Source of the DNA: Papio anubis
Taxonomy: Eukaryota > Chordata > Mammalia > Primates > Cercopithecidae
DNA length: 64,000 nt
Reading direction: 5' to 3'
Assembly (NCBI RefSeq): GCF_008728515.1
Contig: NC_044985.1
Span: 941,510 to 1,005,509, forward strand
Shown: piece by piece, positions 22,990 through 34,800 of the stretch
Layout of the letters: the number at the start of each line of letters is the position of its first letter
Position numbering within the stretch: the stretch's first letter is position 1
The notes under the pieces: generated by a model
What the model saw: only the letters and a program-made list of their open reading frames with translations
What the model was told of the DNA's origin: nothing
The model's database searches: none
Program-made: the position numbers and the translations under genes

Positions 22990-23280
22990 ACTGCCCCTCA
23001 GGGCCTGTCTTAAGACCAGCCTCCCCATGAAGTCTCCCTGGACCACTCCAACTACATGGACCTCTTTCAGAAATCCTATAGTACCTCTCTCAACCAAGTG
23101 GTCATATAGTTAATCATTGCCTTTAAATGCCCTCAGATTGTTGTGCATGCATGTATCTGTTTCCTTATTAAACTTGAAAGCTCTTCCAAGGCATGGACTG
23201 TGGCATCAAATGGTAAGCCTTTATCTAGCAGCCTTGCTGCCCTCAGTCCAGTGCCCTACATGTTGTGAGCGATAAAGCAG
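22990..23280 (+). repeat. L2 3' end fragment, plus strand
   Basis: 'cttaagaccagcctccccatg', 'gaagtctccctggaccac', 'tagtacctctctcaac', 'cttgaaagctcttccaagg' and 'cagtgccctacatg' are in L2 order. Confidence 0.6.
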
Positions 23281-23790
23281 AAGGAATGAATCCTGCACAG
23301 TAATAAATAGTAATGACAGACGAATAGTGACTGATGATAATGTAAAATTGCCATCCTTTCTATTTGTCAGGCAATGTGTTCATCCTATATCTGCAGGAAA
23401 TCTGGAGATAGAGTCTCCCTGGCAGTGATTTTATGGGTCTCTGTGATTCTTATGGCCTTTTCCATGGGTCTCTTACCCCATGGTCACCCAACAGCTACTA
23501 TTGCTTCTCCAGACATCACATTTACATCCAAAAAGGAGGAGCTGTTGCCAGTTACATGTGTCTCTGTCATCAGACAAAGTAAAATATTTCTCAGAAGAGA
23601 CCAGAAAACTTTCACTCCTACGATACGGCCACAATTATGTTACAGGGTTATCCTTTTTTAGCAAAGAAGTTTGGCAAAACATGCATTTAGTTTTCTCAGA
23701 TGGTAGAGTACAGTGGGGTGAACTGCAACAAGAGAGAACAGGAGTTGGGAGTGTCTGTCAGGTCAGCACACGGATGTCACCTGCTACATG
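23281..23790. other. Unassigned sequence
   Basis: The frame at 23374-23661 begins like a membrane segment but has no homology I recognise and no neighbouring splice signals that convince. No repeat called. Confidence 0.4.
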
Positions 23791-23794
23791 CAGC

Positions 23795-23930
23795 TACTAA
23801 CTTACCTCCATTTCATGGATGAGAAAACTGAGGAGGTCATTGTCCAAGAACAGATGCACAGTGAGCCCAGTATTCTTGCTCAACTCTGATTGTGCAGTCT
23901 GCACTGTTGACTACTGTGCTTTATTACTTC
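23795..23930 (+). repeat. MIR fragment, plus strand
   Basis: 'tccatttcatggatgagaaaactgagg' (shown in parts 'tttcatggatgag' and 'aaaactgagg') and the later 'gtgagcccagtattc' follow MIR. Confidence 0.55.
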
Positions 23931-25204
23931 TTCAGTTACTGCATCTTGTACCTCATTCCTATCTCAAAATGCCAACTCTAGGACGGGGGTAATTTAGAAC
24001 ACCAACTTAGAGCACATCAATAAAGGTGAAAGTCAAAAATTTCTAAATCCTGGATTGCTATTGATTTCCAGTGAAGACTAGAGGTGAGAAAGCTGGGCCT
24101 AAGCTAATTTAGGAGAGGTCATCATGACATGAGTACAAAATTAATGGCTGAACACTGTTAAACAGAACCATAGGCATATATGTGGCACCCTCCATGCTTA
24201 CTAGAGAAAAACGGTTGTTCAGCAATCTTCTTTTCCTTTGGCCTGCGAAAAACCACCATTACTTTATTTGAGAGCAGAACACCTAGGTAAATTTTGCACA
24301 TCATTGTTTTTATAGTTCAAACCTTCCCGTCTTAGACGATTCATTACTTTTGATGTTGTTTTCTAAATTTCTGCTGCGAGGAAGACACTTGGCAGAATGT
24401 CTCTTGGCAGAAGGTAGAGTATAAATGTGAAGCTCATAAAAGGAAGGAGTCCAAGGCATCTATCTTCCAATGTGGAGATAGGTGCAACTTCCAGGACACA
24501 AGCCAGCACAATACAGACAAGGTGTGTTGGCGGTTCACACTGTGTGGGCTGGAGTTGGCTCATACTGACTCATAAGAACTGATTGCTAGCCTTTCTTCCC
24601 AACTCTGAGTGCAAGGGCATTACACTGACAGCTTGAAATCATCCATAGTGGGAGTATTTAAACCACACTACATTTAGACCATACATGGACAAACACTACA
24701 CAGAAGCTCCTTTTTCTCAGAGAGCTAGTTGTTAAATATTTATTGGCACATCACTTTTTAAGCAATTGAGCAGCTCATGCAATGAGCACAATCATGTTTC
24801 TCAAAACAAAATGAAAATGACAAGGAATCTGAACAAAATGATACCAGGCTAGCCTAGGGTTTGGACCTCAGGTGTGAACTCAAAACTTCTCACCATGCCT
24901 CCTGTTACGCACACAGTCGTGTCTTGTTTTTGTCAGGGTCCTAAAGTTCTGGGTAATGCTGCTGGTGGGCAACTGGCTTCAGTTTCTTTAATCAGCATTT
25001 GTCTGTTTTTTGCTTAGTACACCTGCTATTGGTAATCAGAAATCCAACAGCAGGTGGTTACATGTATTATAAGTTCCTTAATGCTTTGGGGCAAGTTTAA
25101 ATACTATCAAGTTTCTGGAGGCAAACTTACAAACTCACTTCACCTTGCACATTGGAACTCTGCTCTCCCATTCATTATCCCTCTGATGAAATGACCTTTC
25201 ACAG
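23931..25204. other. Unassigned sequence
   Basis: No gene or repeat recognised. It appears to be old unique sequence. Confidence 0.4.
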
Positions 25205-25520
25205 GTAATCAATAGCTTAACTGATAAATGGTAAGGCTTCTTAAAAATCCATTGCTTGATCGCTGAGACGGAATGTTTTATTCATTGACAGGTGTGATTT
25301 ATCATTCAGTGGCAAGGAGGAGAACATTTGTTCCAGCTGTTCTCACCCGCATCGCACAGCAGTGGGGGCTTTCAGTCTGCTTCCATAGAGGAGACTGAGC
25401 TTTTCGTTAGGGAACTGCAGCTATATTTAGCATATTAGGCCATTAGCTGTCTGTAAACAATCCGCATGCATTATTCTTCCCATTGTTCATAATTAAACTC
25501 CTCATCATGGGAATTGCAAT
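25205..25520. promoter_or_regulatory. Candidate conserved noncoding element (weak)
   Basis: Repeat-free, AT-rich, and unusually dense in transcription-factor-like words: TTCATTGACAGGTGTGATTT, a FOX-like TGTAAACAA, ATGCAT, a SOX-like CCATTGTTC, and the homeobox core TAATTA. Density of motifs in AT-rich DNA is weak evidence. I infer only that this would be a good place to look at mammalian conservation. Confidence 0.25.
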
Positions 25521-25619
25521 GCAGATCGTCTTTGATCTCCTATCCAGATTCCGAAAAATATGAAGCCTTTCTGCCCATATGGAACTGCTACTAGAGCTTG
25601 ACCCCGCTTCGTAATGAAA

Positions 25620-25710
25620 CAATTAGTGATAGCTACTCTTGTTAAGGACCTACTCTGTGCTAGGCATTCAGTGAGGCCCTTATATAAATTATGCATACAT
25701 GTATGTGTGT
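25620..25710 (+). repeat. MIR fragment, plus strand
   Basis: 'aaggacctactctgtgctag' and 'gcattcagtgaggcccttat' follow the 5' half of MIR. Confidence 0.5.
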
Positions 25711-25739
25711 GTATAATCTTTCTAGTAACCATGAAATAT

Positions 25740-26439
25740 TCTTATTCCTGATGTCCTCTGGTCATCTACAGAGATGCACAGTGAAAACAGAACTTCTCAG
25801 ATGAAATCCAAGAAGCAAAACCACTAGGAGTGATACAAAATAAGGGACTTATTATGAAGGTTTGATCTTATCCCATTGTGGAAGCTGATTAAGGTTTATC
25901 TGCAGCTGATGTTGCACCTGCAGTCATTGGGGTTGCAGCAGGCAGTATGGAAAGACAAACAGAAACCACAGAGACCATCAGGAACCCCCGTGATAAACTA
26001 GAAGCCACATTGATCTGTCACCACCTCCAATCCTGGATAATGTGGTTGTTCTACTCTTATTCCTGAAGCTAAACATGGATGTGGTCCAGGAGCCTAAGAA
26101 GCTGGATGAGAAGACTTGGTAGAAGCTAGAGGACTTGAAGGCCCAGCTGTTGGCCAAGAAAAGGAGCAGAGAACAGGGCAGATGGTGTGAACCAAGGAGC
26201 TGGCTGCTGCCTTATGCCAACAAGGCACATGTGAGCTGCAGCATACTGTACTGGGGAAGGCTAATTCTGGGCTGGCACTCCTGCAGGTTATTTGCCTGTG
26301 TGTTGGTGTTCTCATTTCTGTGGTGGCAGGTAGGAGCCTACCTAACTCCCATTGTCCAGTCCCTCTTGGTAGGCTCTTCCTTCATAAAGTCGCAGAACCA
26401 TCCTGGCAGGCCAGCAAGCAGAGGGGACTTCAGGAGCAC
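25740..26439 (+). other. Unassigned; reads like decayed coding or repeat sequence
   Basis: From about 25905 to 26055 one forward phase stays open and reads as a plausible mixed peptide. From about 26015 the next phase reads through 'MDVVQEPKKLDEKTW', a stop at 26119-26121, then 'KLEDLKAQLLAKKRSREQ' and a hydrophobic stretch near 26290-26370. This suggests a frameshifted, stop-bearing remnant such as a retrocopy or an old transposon ORF. I do not recognise the protein, and chance is not excluded. Confidence 0.3.
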
Positions 26440-26665
26440 TGGTGCAAGGGCACAGACTTTAGAGCCCAAGCAGGGTTTGGATCTCACTCAGTCTTCGTGA
26501 TGAACTAGGTGTGTGTTAACTCTCTGAGCCCAGTTACATCAAGTGCAAACTATGTCGTAAGTGATACTCTCTGGCTTATGTGAGGATTCCTTGGGAAAAG
26601 GTTTGCAGGCAGACGGGTGCAATATCAGGAATATGATATGCAATGTACACTTAGCACATGCTGGT
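26440..26665 (+). repeat. MIR element, plus strand
   Basis: 'gggtttggatctcactcag', 'gtgtgttaactctctgagcc', 'gtgaggattccttggg' and 'acttagcacatgctgg' follow MIR from its 5' to its 3' part. Confidence 0.55.
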
Positions 26666-27150
26666 TCCTTTCTCTTCCTTCTGAACTCAGCACTAACCTT
26701 TAGTCCCTGTCCTGACACCCCGACCCCTGCCTCACGGCCTATTTGAGGACCTTTCCCACTCAGTGGTGCCTTATTGAAATGGAGCATATTCTTGCCACCC
26801 ATGGGTTGGAGCACCCACCCCTGCTGGACAAGACCCTTCATGGGGGCGGGACACCTTCCCAGAACTCTGAATATAAATACTTCCACCATTCCCATCAGTG
26901 ACCCTCCCACCCGGCCCAAGATCCCCGTTACACTGATGCAGGCCCTGAGGTCCCTCCGTGCTGCCCCTCTCTGATTTCCCATTGCTCTCTAGAGGGTCAG
27001 ATATCTGCATGGCAGCTGCAGCCAGCTCTGACCTTATCACTGGTTACACCCCGAGATGGGATCCTGTTCAGGTTCAGACCCTCTTAGTCTTCCCCACTCT
27101 CAGAGTTTACCAGGCCAAGCCTATACCTCACCTCAGTTTATAAAAGACAA
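26666..27150. other. Unassigned sequence
   Basis: GC-richer block with overlapping open frames on both strands (26539-26982 and 26771-27040 minus). No protein family is recognised. Confidence 0.4.
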
Positions 27151-28135
27151 TAAATTAATACTCAGGGATTTTCTAGTTATGCTTTTATTTAAAATAATAA
27201 ATAAAAAATAAAACATAATTTTTAAAATCGTCTATATTTGCAGCATACAACTTGATGATTTGATATGCTAATATATTGTTAAATAATCAACAAAATCAAC
27301 CTAATAAGTATATCCAACACCTTATATAGTTACCTTTTTTGTATGTATGGTGAGAATATTCAGGTTCTGCCCTTGTAGCAAATGTTACATAGAGAGTACA
27401 GTATTGTTACCTATAGTTACCACGCTGTGCATTGGATCTCCAGAACATATTCATCTTGCATACATGAAACTTTGTGCTTCTCAACATCAACATTTACCCA
27501 CATCCCCTTCCCCTAGCCCCAGTAACCACCATTCTATTCTGCCTGTATGAGTTGGACTATTTTAGATTCCACATGTATGTGAGATCGTACAGTGCTTATC
27601 TTTCTGTGTCTGGCTTATTTCATGTAGCATAATGTCTTCCAGGTTCATTCATGGTATTGCAAATGGCAGGATTTCTTTCTTTTTAAAGGATGGCTAATAT
27701 TCCATTGTACATACATGCCATGTCTTTTTCAATTTATCTATAGATGGATGCTTAGATTTTTAAATCTTTGGATATTGTGAATAGTACTGTGATGAACATG
27801 ATTGTGCAGATATCTCTTCAATTTCAATCCTTTTGGATAAATACACAGAAGTGGGGTTGCTGGGATATGCTAGGTCTATTTTTAATCTTTTGAGGAACAT
27901 CCATACTGTTTTCCATAATGGTCAGAACAATTTACATTACTATGCATATTATTAGAAATATATGTTACATGTATATTACATGTACATTTATATGTGTATT
28001 ATACATATATATACACACATGCCATTGTAACAGGTGTGAGAGGTAATAGTAATATCTCATTGTGGTTTTAATTTGCATTTTCCTACTGATTGATGATGTT
28101 GAACATTTTTTATATATCTATTAGACATTTGTATA
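27151..28135 (-). repeat. Near full-length L1 (L1MA/PB-like), minus strand: 3' UTR and ORF2 end
   Basis: Antisense L1 landmarks: 'gtctggcttatttcatgtag', 'ctaatattccattgtacata', 'tggatattgtgaatagtac', 'ccatactgttttccataatg', 'gtaatatctcattgtgg'. It is the 3'-most block of a single L1 that runs to about 34.8 kb. An AT-rich dinucleotide expansion lies inside it at 27955-28015. Confidence 0.88.
28130..28135 (+). repeat. 6-bp target-site duplication (left) of ERVK LTR
   Basis: 'tgtata', repeated at 28649-28654. Six bases is the size usual for class II (ERVK) integrations. Confidence 0.8.
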
Positions 28136-28648
28136 TGCCAAGACCAACTTGGTCAGGGAGACCCTAACCCAGTGACGCTAGAGGAATTAAAGACATACAC
28201 ACAGAAATATAGAGGTGTGAAGTGGTAAATCAGGGGTCTCACAGCCTTCAGAACTGAGAGCCCCAAACAGAGATTTACCCATGTATTTATTAACAACACG
28301 TCAGTCATTAGCATTGTTTCTATAGATATTGCATTAACTAAAAGTATCCCTTATGGGAAATGAAGGGATGGGCCAAATTAAAGAAATAGGTTAGGCTAGT
28401 TAACTGCAGCAGGAGCATGTCCCTAAGGCACAGATCGCTCATGCTATTGTTTGTGGCTTAAGAATGCCTTTAAGCGGTTTTCCGCCTTGGGCAGGCCAGG
28501 TGTTTATTGCCCTCATTCTGGTAAGCCCACAACCTTCCAGCGTGGGCATTAGGGCCATTATGAACATGTTACAGTGCTGCAGAGATTTTGTTTATGGCCA
28601 GTTTTGGGGCCAGTTTATGGTCAGATTTTGGGGGGCCTGCTCCCAACA
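28136..28648 (+). mobile_element. ERVK solo LTR, MER9-like (HERVK9/HML-3 group)
   Basis: 513 bp beginning TG ('tgccaagaccaact') and ending CA ('cctgctcccaaca'), flanked by an exact 6-bp duplication. The text ('agaaatatagaggtgtgaag', 'tgtttgtggcttaagaatgc') and length match the LTR I know as MER9, of a betaretrovirus-like endogenous family. No internal retroviral sequence adjoins it, so it is a solo LTR from recombination between two LTRs. It is well preserved compared with the L1 it interrupts. It has no coding capacity. Confidence 0.85.
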
Positions 28649-28654
28649 TGTATA

Positions 28655-29739
28655 TCTTTAGAAAACTGTCTATTCAGGTCCTTTGCCCATTTTTAAATCA
28701 GGATATTAATTTTTTTTGGGGGGGCTATTGAGTTGTGTGCATTTCTTATATATTTGGGATTTTAACCCCTTATCAGATATACAGTTTGCAAATACTTTCT
28801 CCAAATCTTTAGGGCCTTTTCATTTTGTTGGTTTCTTTTGCTGTACAGAAGCTTTTTAGTTTAATGCAGTCCCATCTGTTTATTTTTGCTTTTGTTATCT
28901 GTGTTCTTATAGAATCCTAGTCAAAATATCATTGCCAACACAACGTCAATGAGCTTTTTTCCTAAGTTTTCTTCTAAGATTTTTATTATTTCAGGTTTTA
29001 CATTTAGGTCTCTAATCTATTTTGAATTGCTTTTTGTAAATGGCATAAGGGTCTAATTTTATTCTTTTGCATGTAGATATCTAATTTTCCCAACCCCATT
29101 TATTCAAGAGATAATTCTTTCCCCATTGTTTCTTCATTGAAAATTAGTAGACTGTATATGGTTGAGATTATTTCTGAGCTTTCTATTCTATTCCATTGGT
29201 CTGTGCATCTGGTTTTTATGCCAGTACCTTGCTGTCTTGATTACTACAGCTTTGTGGTACAATTTGAAATCAGGCAGTGTGATGGTTCCAAATTCATCTT
29301 TCTTTTCAGGATGGCTTTGGTTATTTGGGATCTTTTGTTGCGATTCAACATGAATTTTATAATTGTTTTTCTATTTTTGCAAAGAATACCATTGGAATTT
29401 TGATAAGGATTATGTTGAATCTGTATATTACTCTGGGTAGTATGGCCATTTTTAAAATATTCATTTATCCAGTCCATGAACACATTATATCTTGCCATTT
29501 ATGTATTTCATCTTTAATTTCTTTCATCAATGCTTTATTATTTTCAGTGTAGAGATATTTTACCTTCTTGCTTAATTTTATTCCTAAATAGTTTATTATT
29601 TTGATGCTATCATAAGTGGAATTGTTTCCCTGATTCCTTTGTTTCAGATAAATCATTACTGTTGTAAATAAATGCAAATGATTTTTGTACTTTGATTTTG
29701 TATCCTGTAACTTTACTGAATTCATTAATTAGTTCCTTT
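28655..29739 (-). repeat. Minus-strand L1 continued: ORF2 C-terminal half
   Basis: Resumes exactly where the LTR interrupted: 'tctttagaaaactgtctatt' and 'caggtcctttgcccattt'. It continues through 'gaagctttttagtttaatg' and 'gctgtcttgattactacag', antisense to ORF2. Many stops. Confidence 0.9.
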
Positions 29740-30049
29740 TTTTATTTTTTTTAATTTTTTTTTTAAAGATGGAGTCTCACTCTGTCACCCAGGCTGGAGT
29801 GCAGTGGTGCAACTTGGCTCGCTGCAACCTCTGTCTCCCAGGTCCAAGTAATTCTCCTGCCTCAGCCTCCTGAGTAACTGGGATTATAGGCACCCACCAC
29901 AATGCTTTGCTAACTTTTTTTGTATTTTTAGTAGAGATGGGGTTTCACCATGTCAGCCAGGCTTGTCTTGAACTCCTGACCTCAAGTGATTCACCTGCCT
30001 TGGCCTCCCAAAGTGCTGGGATTATAGGTGTGAGCCACCGTGCCTGGCC
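29740..30049 (-). repeat. AluS-like element, minus strand, inside L1
   Basis: Full reverse-complement Alu. 'tcattaattagttc' (29722) and 'tcatttattagttc' (30050) flank it as a target-site duplication with one mismatch. Confidence 0.95.
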
Positions 30050-31760
30050 TCATTTATTAGTTCTAACATCTTTTTATTTTTTGCAACCTTTAGGGTTTTC
30101 TACACATAGAATCATGTCATATCCAAATAGAGATTGTTTTACTTCTCCCTTTCTGATTTGGATGCATTTTATTTTTTTCTTGTCTGATTGCTCTTGCTAG
30201 TACTTCAGGTACTATTTTTAATAGAAGTGACAAGAGGGGGCAATTCTTGACTTCTTCTTTATCTTGGAGGAAAAGCACCATTAAGTATAATATTAGTTGT
30301 GGGCTTGACATATATGGCCTTTATTATGTTGAGGAACATTCCTTCTGTACATCATTTGTTGAGAGTTCTTATCATGAAAGGATATTGAATTTTGTCAAAT
30401 GATGTTGCACATCTGTTGAGATGATCCTATGAATTTTCTCCTTCATTCTGCTAAAGTGGGGAATCATTTATTGATTTGCATATGTTGAATCCTTTTTTTC
30501 CCAGAGATAAATCTCATTTGATAGTGGCGAAAATGCTTTTATTATGCTGTTCAATTTTGTTGAGGATTTTTGCATCTCTGTTCATCAAGGATATTGGCCT
30601 GTGATTTTCTTTTCTTCCAGTGTTTTTGTCTGGTTTTGTTATCAAGGTAATGCAGACCTTGCAAAATGAGTTTGGAAGTGGTCTCTCCTCTTCAATATTT
30701 TGGGAGAGTTTGAGAAGGATTGGCATTAATTCTTTAAATGTTTGGTGGAATTCGTTAGTGAAGCCATCTGCTTTAAGGCTTTCCTTTGTTGGAAGGTTTC
30801 TGATTACTGATTCTATCTCCTTAGTCATTGTAGTTCTGTTTGTATTTTCTATTTCTTCAATATTTAGTCTTGGTAGGTTGCATGTTTCTAGGAACTTATC
30901 AATTTTCTCTATTATATCCAACTTGTTGGCATAAAATTATTCACAGTAGTCTCATGTTCCTTTGTAACTCTGTAACAGCAGTTATAATGTCTTCTCTTTC
31001 ATTTTTAATTTTATTTATTTGTCTTCTCGTGTTTTTTATTAGTCTAGCTAAGCAGTTGTTAATTTTGTTTACCTTTTCAGAGAAACAACTCATTAATACC
31101 TTCAATGATCTTTTCTATCATTTTTTAAGTCCCTATTTAATTTATTTCTGCTATAATCTTTATTATTTCCTTTCTTCTAGAAACTTTGGGCTTGGTATAT
31201 TCTTTTTTTCTCAAGTACTTTGAGGTGTAAATTTAGGTTGTTTATTTGAGATCTTTTTTTCCCTTAATGTAGGCATTTATTGCCATAAACTTCCTTCTTA
31301 AAACTGATTTTGCTGCATCCTGTAAATTTTGATGTGTTGTTTTTTCAGTTTCATTTGTATAAAGATGTATTTTTAAATTTCCCTTTTGATTTCTTCTGTG
31401 ACTTTCTTGGTTATTCAAAAGTGCACTGTTTAATTTCTACATGTCTGCAAATTTTCTAATTTTCCTTCCATTCTTGGTTTTTATTTTAATACCATTATGT
31501 TCAGAAAATAAATTTGTTATGATTTCAGTTTCCTCAAATTTGTTAATACTTTGTTTTGTGGCCTAACACATGACCTATCCTAGAGAGTGTTCCATGTGTG
31601 ATTGAGAAGAATGTATATTTTGTTGCTGTTGGAAGAAATGTTCTGTATATGTCTATTATGTCCATTTAGTCTATAGTATTGTTAAAATATATCTTTATTC
31701 ACTTTTTGATCTGCATAATCTATGTAATGTTCAAGGTGTAGGGTATTAAAGTCTCCTACT
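30050..31760 (-). repeat. Minus-strand L1 continued: ORF2 RT and endonuclease region
   Basis: Antisense ORF2 continues ('ttgtctggttttgttatcaag', 'gagtttgagaaggattgg', 'agccatctgctttaaggctt'). It includes the RT fragment listed separately, then upstream ORF2 text to 31760, where the MLT1 LTR interrupts. Confidence 0.9.
30514..30921 (-). pseudogene. L1 ORF2 reverse-transcriptase fragment
   Basis: A 135-codon open stretch with 'KEIESVIRNLPTKESLKADG', 'NSFCKVCITLITKPDKNTG' and 'HRPISLMNRDAKILNKI', the N-terminal part of the L1 RT domain. The catalytic YADD region would lie further downstream and is not in this frame. Stops bound both ends, so it is an inactive remnant. Confidence 0.92.
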
Positions 31761-32111
31761 TTCTTGGTACATTAGGACTGATACAACAAAATACCTTAGC
31801 CCAGGTAATTTATAAATAATAGTAATTTATTTCTCACAATTCTGGAGGCTGGGAAGTCCAAAATCAAGGTGTCAGCAGTTTGGTGTCTGGTGAAGGCTCA
31901 CTCTTTGTTTCATAGATGGTGCCTCTTGTTGTGTTCTTCCATGACAGGAGTGGGGAACATTGGACTCTCACATGAAGGGCAATAACCCTGTGAGGGATCT
32001 GCCCTCATGAGTTAATCTTTTCTCAAAGGCCCCACCTCTTAATACAATCACATTGGGAATTTAGTAATAACATATTAATTTAGGGAGGACACCAACACTC
32101 AGACCATAGCC
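31761..32111 (-). repeat. MLT1 LTR (MaLR), minus strand, inside L1
   Basis: Reads 'aacaaaataccttagcccag', 'caattctggaggctgggaag', 'ctctcacatgaagggcaat', 'aggccccacctcttaata' and 'cactcagaccatagc', the reverse complement of MLT1A/B. The short word 'cctact' is on both sides (31755 and 32112), fitting a small target duplication in the L1. Confidence 0.9.
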
Positions 32112-32900
32112 CCTACTATCATTATATTGTTTTGTGTTACTCCTTTCAGTTTTGTTACTATCCCTTTTGTATACTAGTGGCTCCAATGTTGTGTACATCG
32201 ATATTTATAATTGTTATCTTCTGCTGAAGAACTTACTGCCTAATCATTATATAGTTACAGTCTCTGTCCCTTCTGACAGTTTTGATTTGACATATATTTT
32301 GTCTAATACAGGATAGCCATACCTGCTCTATTTTGGTTATCATTTGCATACATTATCTTTTTCTGTCTCTTCACTTTCATCCTATATGTATCTTTAAAGC
32401 TAAAGTTAGTCTCTTGTTGGTAGTATTTAGTTGGATCTTTTTATAAATCCACTTAGCCACACTATATTTTTTGATTTGATAATTTAATTAATTTACATTT
32501 AAAGAAATTATTGATAGATGAAGACTTACTTTTGCTATTTTGTTAATTTCTTTCAGACTGGTTTGTTTTTCTTTTGTTCCTTCTCTTGCTCTCTTTTTTA
32601 GTTCATTTAATTTCTATGTATGATTAGGTTTAACTTTTTTCTCTTTATATTTTGTGTATCTGTTACAGGTTTGTTTGTGTGTGCTTACTATGATGCTTAC
32701 ATGAAACATAGTTGCAGCAGTCTATTTTAAGCTGATGTCAACCTAACTTTGATCACATACAAATCTCTGTTTACCTCTTTTTGTAATGTGTATTTATCAA
32801 TGTATTATTGTAGCAGTAATTATTTTATAATTTTGTCTTCTTTCATACCAATATTAAACATGATTTACACACCACTATTACAATATTAAGGTATTCTGAA
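32112..32900 (-). repeat. Minus-strand L1 continued: ORF2 5' region
   Basis: Antisense text resumes after the MLT1 LTR ('cctactatcattatattg', 'tctaatacaggatagccatac'). AT-rich and highly degraded. Confidence 0.75.
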
Positions 32901-33860
32901 TTTAATTATATACTTACCTTTATCAGTAAGTTTTATAATTTCATATGTGTTGTTGCTATTTAGTGTTCTTCAAGGTTCTTCTCTTTCAACTTGAAGAGCA
33001 CCTTTTAGCGTTACTCGTGGTGCAGGTCTAATGGTGATAAACTTCCTCAACTTTTAGTTGTTTGGAAATAGTCTTTCTTTCTCTTTCATTTCTGAAAGAC
33101 AGCTTTGCCAGGTAAAATACTCTTTCTTGGCAGTATTTTTTTATAGCACTTTGAATATCATACCACTGTGTCCAGGTCTGCAAGGTTTCTGTTGTGAAAT
33201 CTGCTGATAGTCTTATGACAGTTCCTGTGTATGTGATAATCCAATTTTTTTTCTTGCTGTTTTAATTTTTTATCTTCAAATTTGGACAATTTAAATATAA
33301 TATGTTTTGGTTAATATCTCTTGATGTTGAGCCTATTGAGGTCCTTTGTGCATCATAGATATGGATGTTCATTTCTTTCTCCGGATTTGGGAAATTTTCT
33401 TTTATTATTTCTTTAAATAAGCTTCCTCCCTGTTCTCTTTCTCTGCTTTTTCTTAGATTTCCATAGTGCACACAATGTTTCTATTGATTGTATCCCATAA
33501 ATCACATAGGTTTTTTTCTTTTTGATTCCTTTTTAAATTGGTGTTCCCTTCTGAATAATTTCAAATAACCTGTCTTCAAGCCTACTGATCCTTTATTCTG
33601 CTTTATTGAGTCTGCTCTTGAAGCTCTCCATTGAAATTTTTAGTTTAGTCATTATATTATTTAGCTCCAGAATTTCTGTTTGGTTCTTTTTTATGGTTTC
33701 TCTTTCTTTGTTGAATGTTTCCTTTTGTTCGTGTATTGTTTTACTAATGTTGTTTAGGTTTTCTCTCTGTGTTTCTTGTAGTTCACTGAGCTTCTTTAAG
33801 ATGATTAGTTTGAATTCTTCATCAGGCAATTTGTCAATTGCCATTTCATTGGAGTCAGCC
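32901..33860 (-). pseudogene. L1 ORF1 remnant, minus strand
   Basis: Two recognisable pieces. At 33593-33844 an 83-codon stretch has 'DEEFKLIILKKLSELQETQ', 'ETIKKNQTEILELNNIMTK' and 'SRLNKAE', the end of the ORF1p coiled coil. At 33262-33471, 'ENFPNPEKEMNIHIYDAQRT' belongs to the C-terminal RNA-binding half. They are in different phases, separated by stops, so ORF1 is dead. ORF1p is the RNA-binding chaperone of L1. Confidence 0.9.
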
Positions 33861-34800
33861 CCTGGAACTTTATTTTGTTCCTTTGATGGTGTTATGTTTT
33901 CTTGATACTTTATGTTCTTTGAAGTCTTGCCTTACTGTCCTTGCATTTGAAGAAGCAATCTTCTCCTCCACTCTTTACTGACTAATTTTAGGAAAGACTT
34001 TTATTAGTCAGCCCAGCTATATATTTGGGGAATGTGTCAGGCCTTTTCTATGGATGTGCCTGTCTCACACCTCTTGTTTCTTCTTTTTAAGATTGTATGT
34101 CCTCTTCCAATATTCCGAAATCAAGCTGTCTCTCTCTGAGTGCTTATTCATAATCTGCAGGGACTCACCTGTGCTGCAGAGACCTTCACATACCATCTCA
34201 AGGATACCTGTGGAATGCTAAGGGCGCACAATCAGTTATGCAGGGGCTGTAGGGGACATGTCTCACAGGGGTCATGGGCAAGCCTCTTGGTAAAGTTATC
34301 AGGACAGTTAATAGTATCTGTGTCCAGTTTTTGAAATCCACTTGAAAGTTTCAGTGAGCCCCCACCCTTTTTCCCTACTTCTAGCTCCTCTAGACTGTGT
34401 AGTTACGCTGATGCCCTCAGTAGTTTGGGTGGAATGAGGCAGAAGTGGGCCTCTTGGGCAGTATCTCACAAGCCTGGGGAAGTCAGGATCTCACATTACT
34501 CTCACTTTCACATGTGGGACAAATTGTGGGTCAATGAGGTCTCTCTTGGCACTGAGCTGTGCTGCTTTGGGGGAAGGGTAATATGTTAAAGTGACACTGT
34601 TCTTCTTACCCTCTTAACTGTATCTGCAATCATATTTTTGCAAGAACAGGATGCTGGAACCTCTCCATTGTATTCCTAGGTTCCCATATAGATATTCCTG
34701 ACAGCAGTTGATTGTCAAAAATCAATGTTTATATGGGTCTGTGAGAATTGGAATCTTGTATTTTTTCAGCTTGCTGATGTCACTTCTGTTATAAAATATT
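33861..34800 (-). repeat. Minus-strand L1 5' UTR
   Basis: 'ctagctcctctagactgtg', 'gtagtttgggtggaatgagg', 'cagtatctcacaagcctgg', 'gcactgagctgtgctgctt' and 'ctgttcttcttaccctctt' are antisense to the 5' UTR of L1MA/PB-like elements as remembered. It places the 5' end near 34.8 kb, so the whole element (less insertions) is about 6.5 kb. Confidence 0.7.

Noticed and set aside
26539..26982. 147-codon open frame, minus strand
   Set aside because: Overlaps a MIR on the other strand and has no protein features.
28136..28648. Complete endogenous retrovirus
   Set aside because: Only one LTR is present and L1 sequence resumes on both sides; there are no internal genes.
27151..34800. Active L1
   Set aside because: ORF1 and ORF2 are broken by many stops, frameshifts and three insertions.
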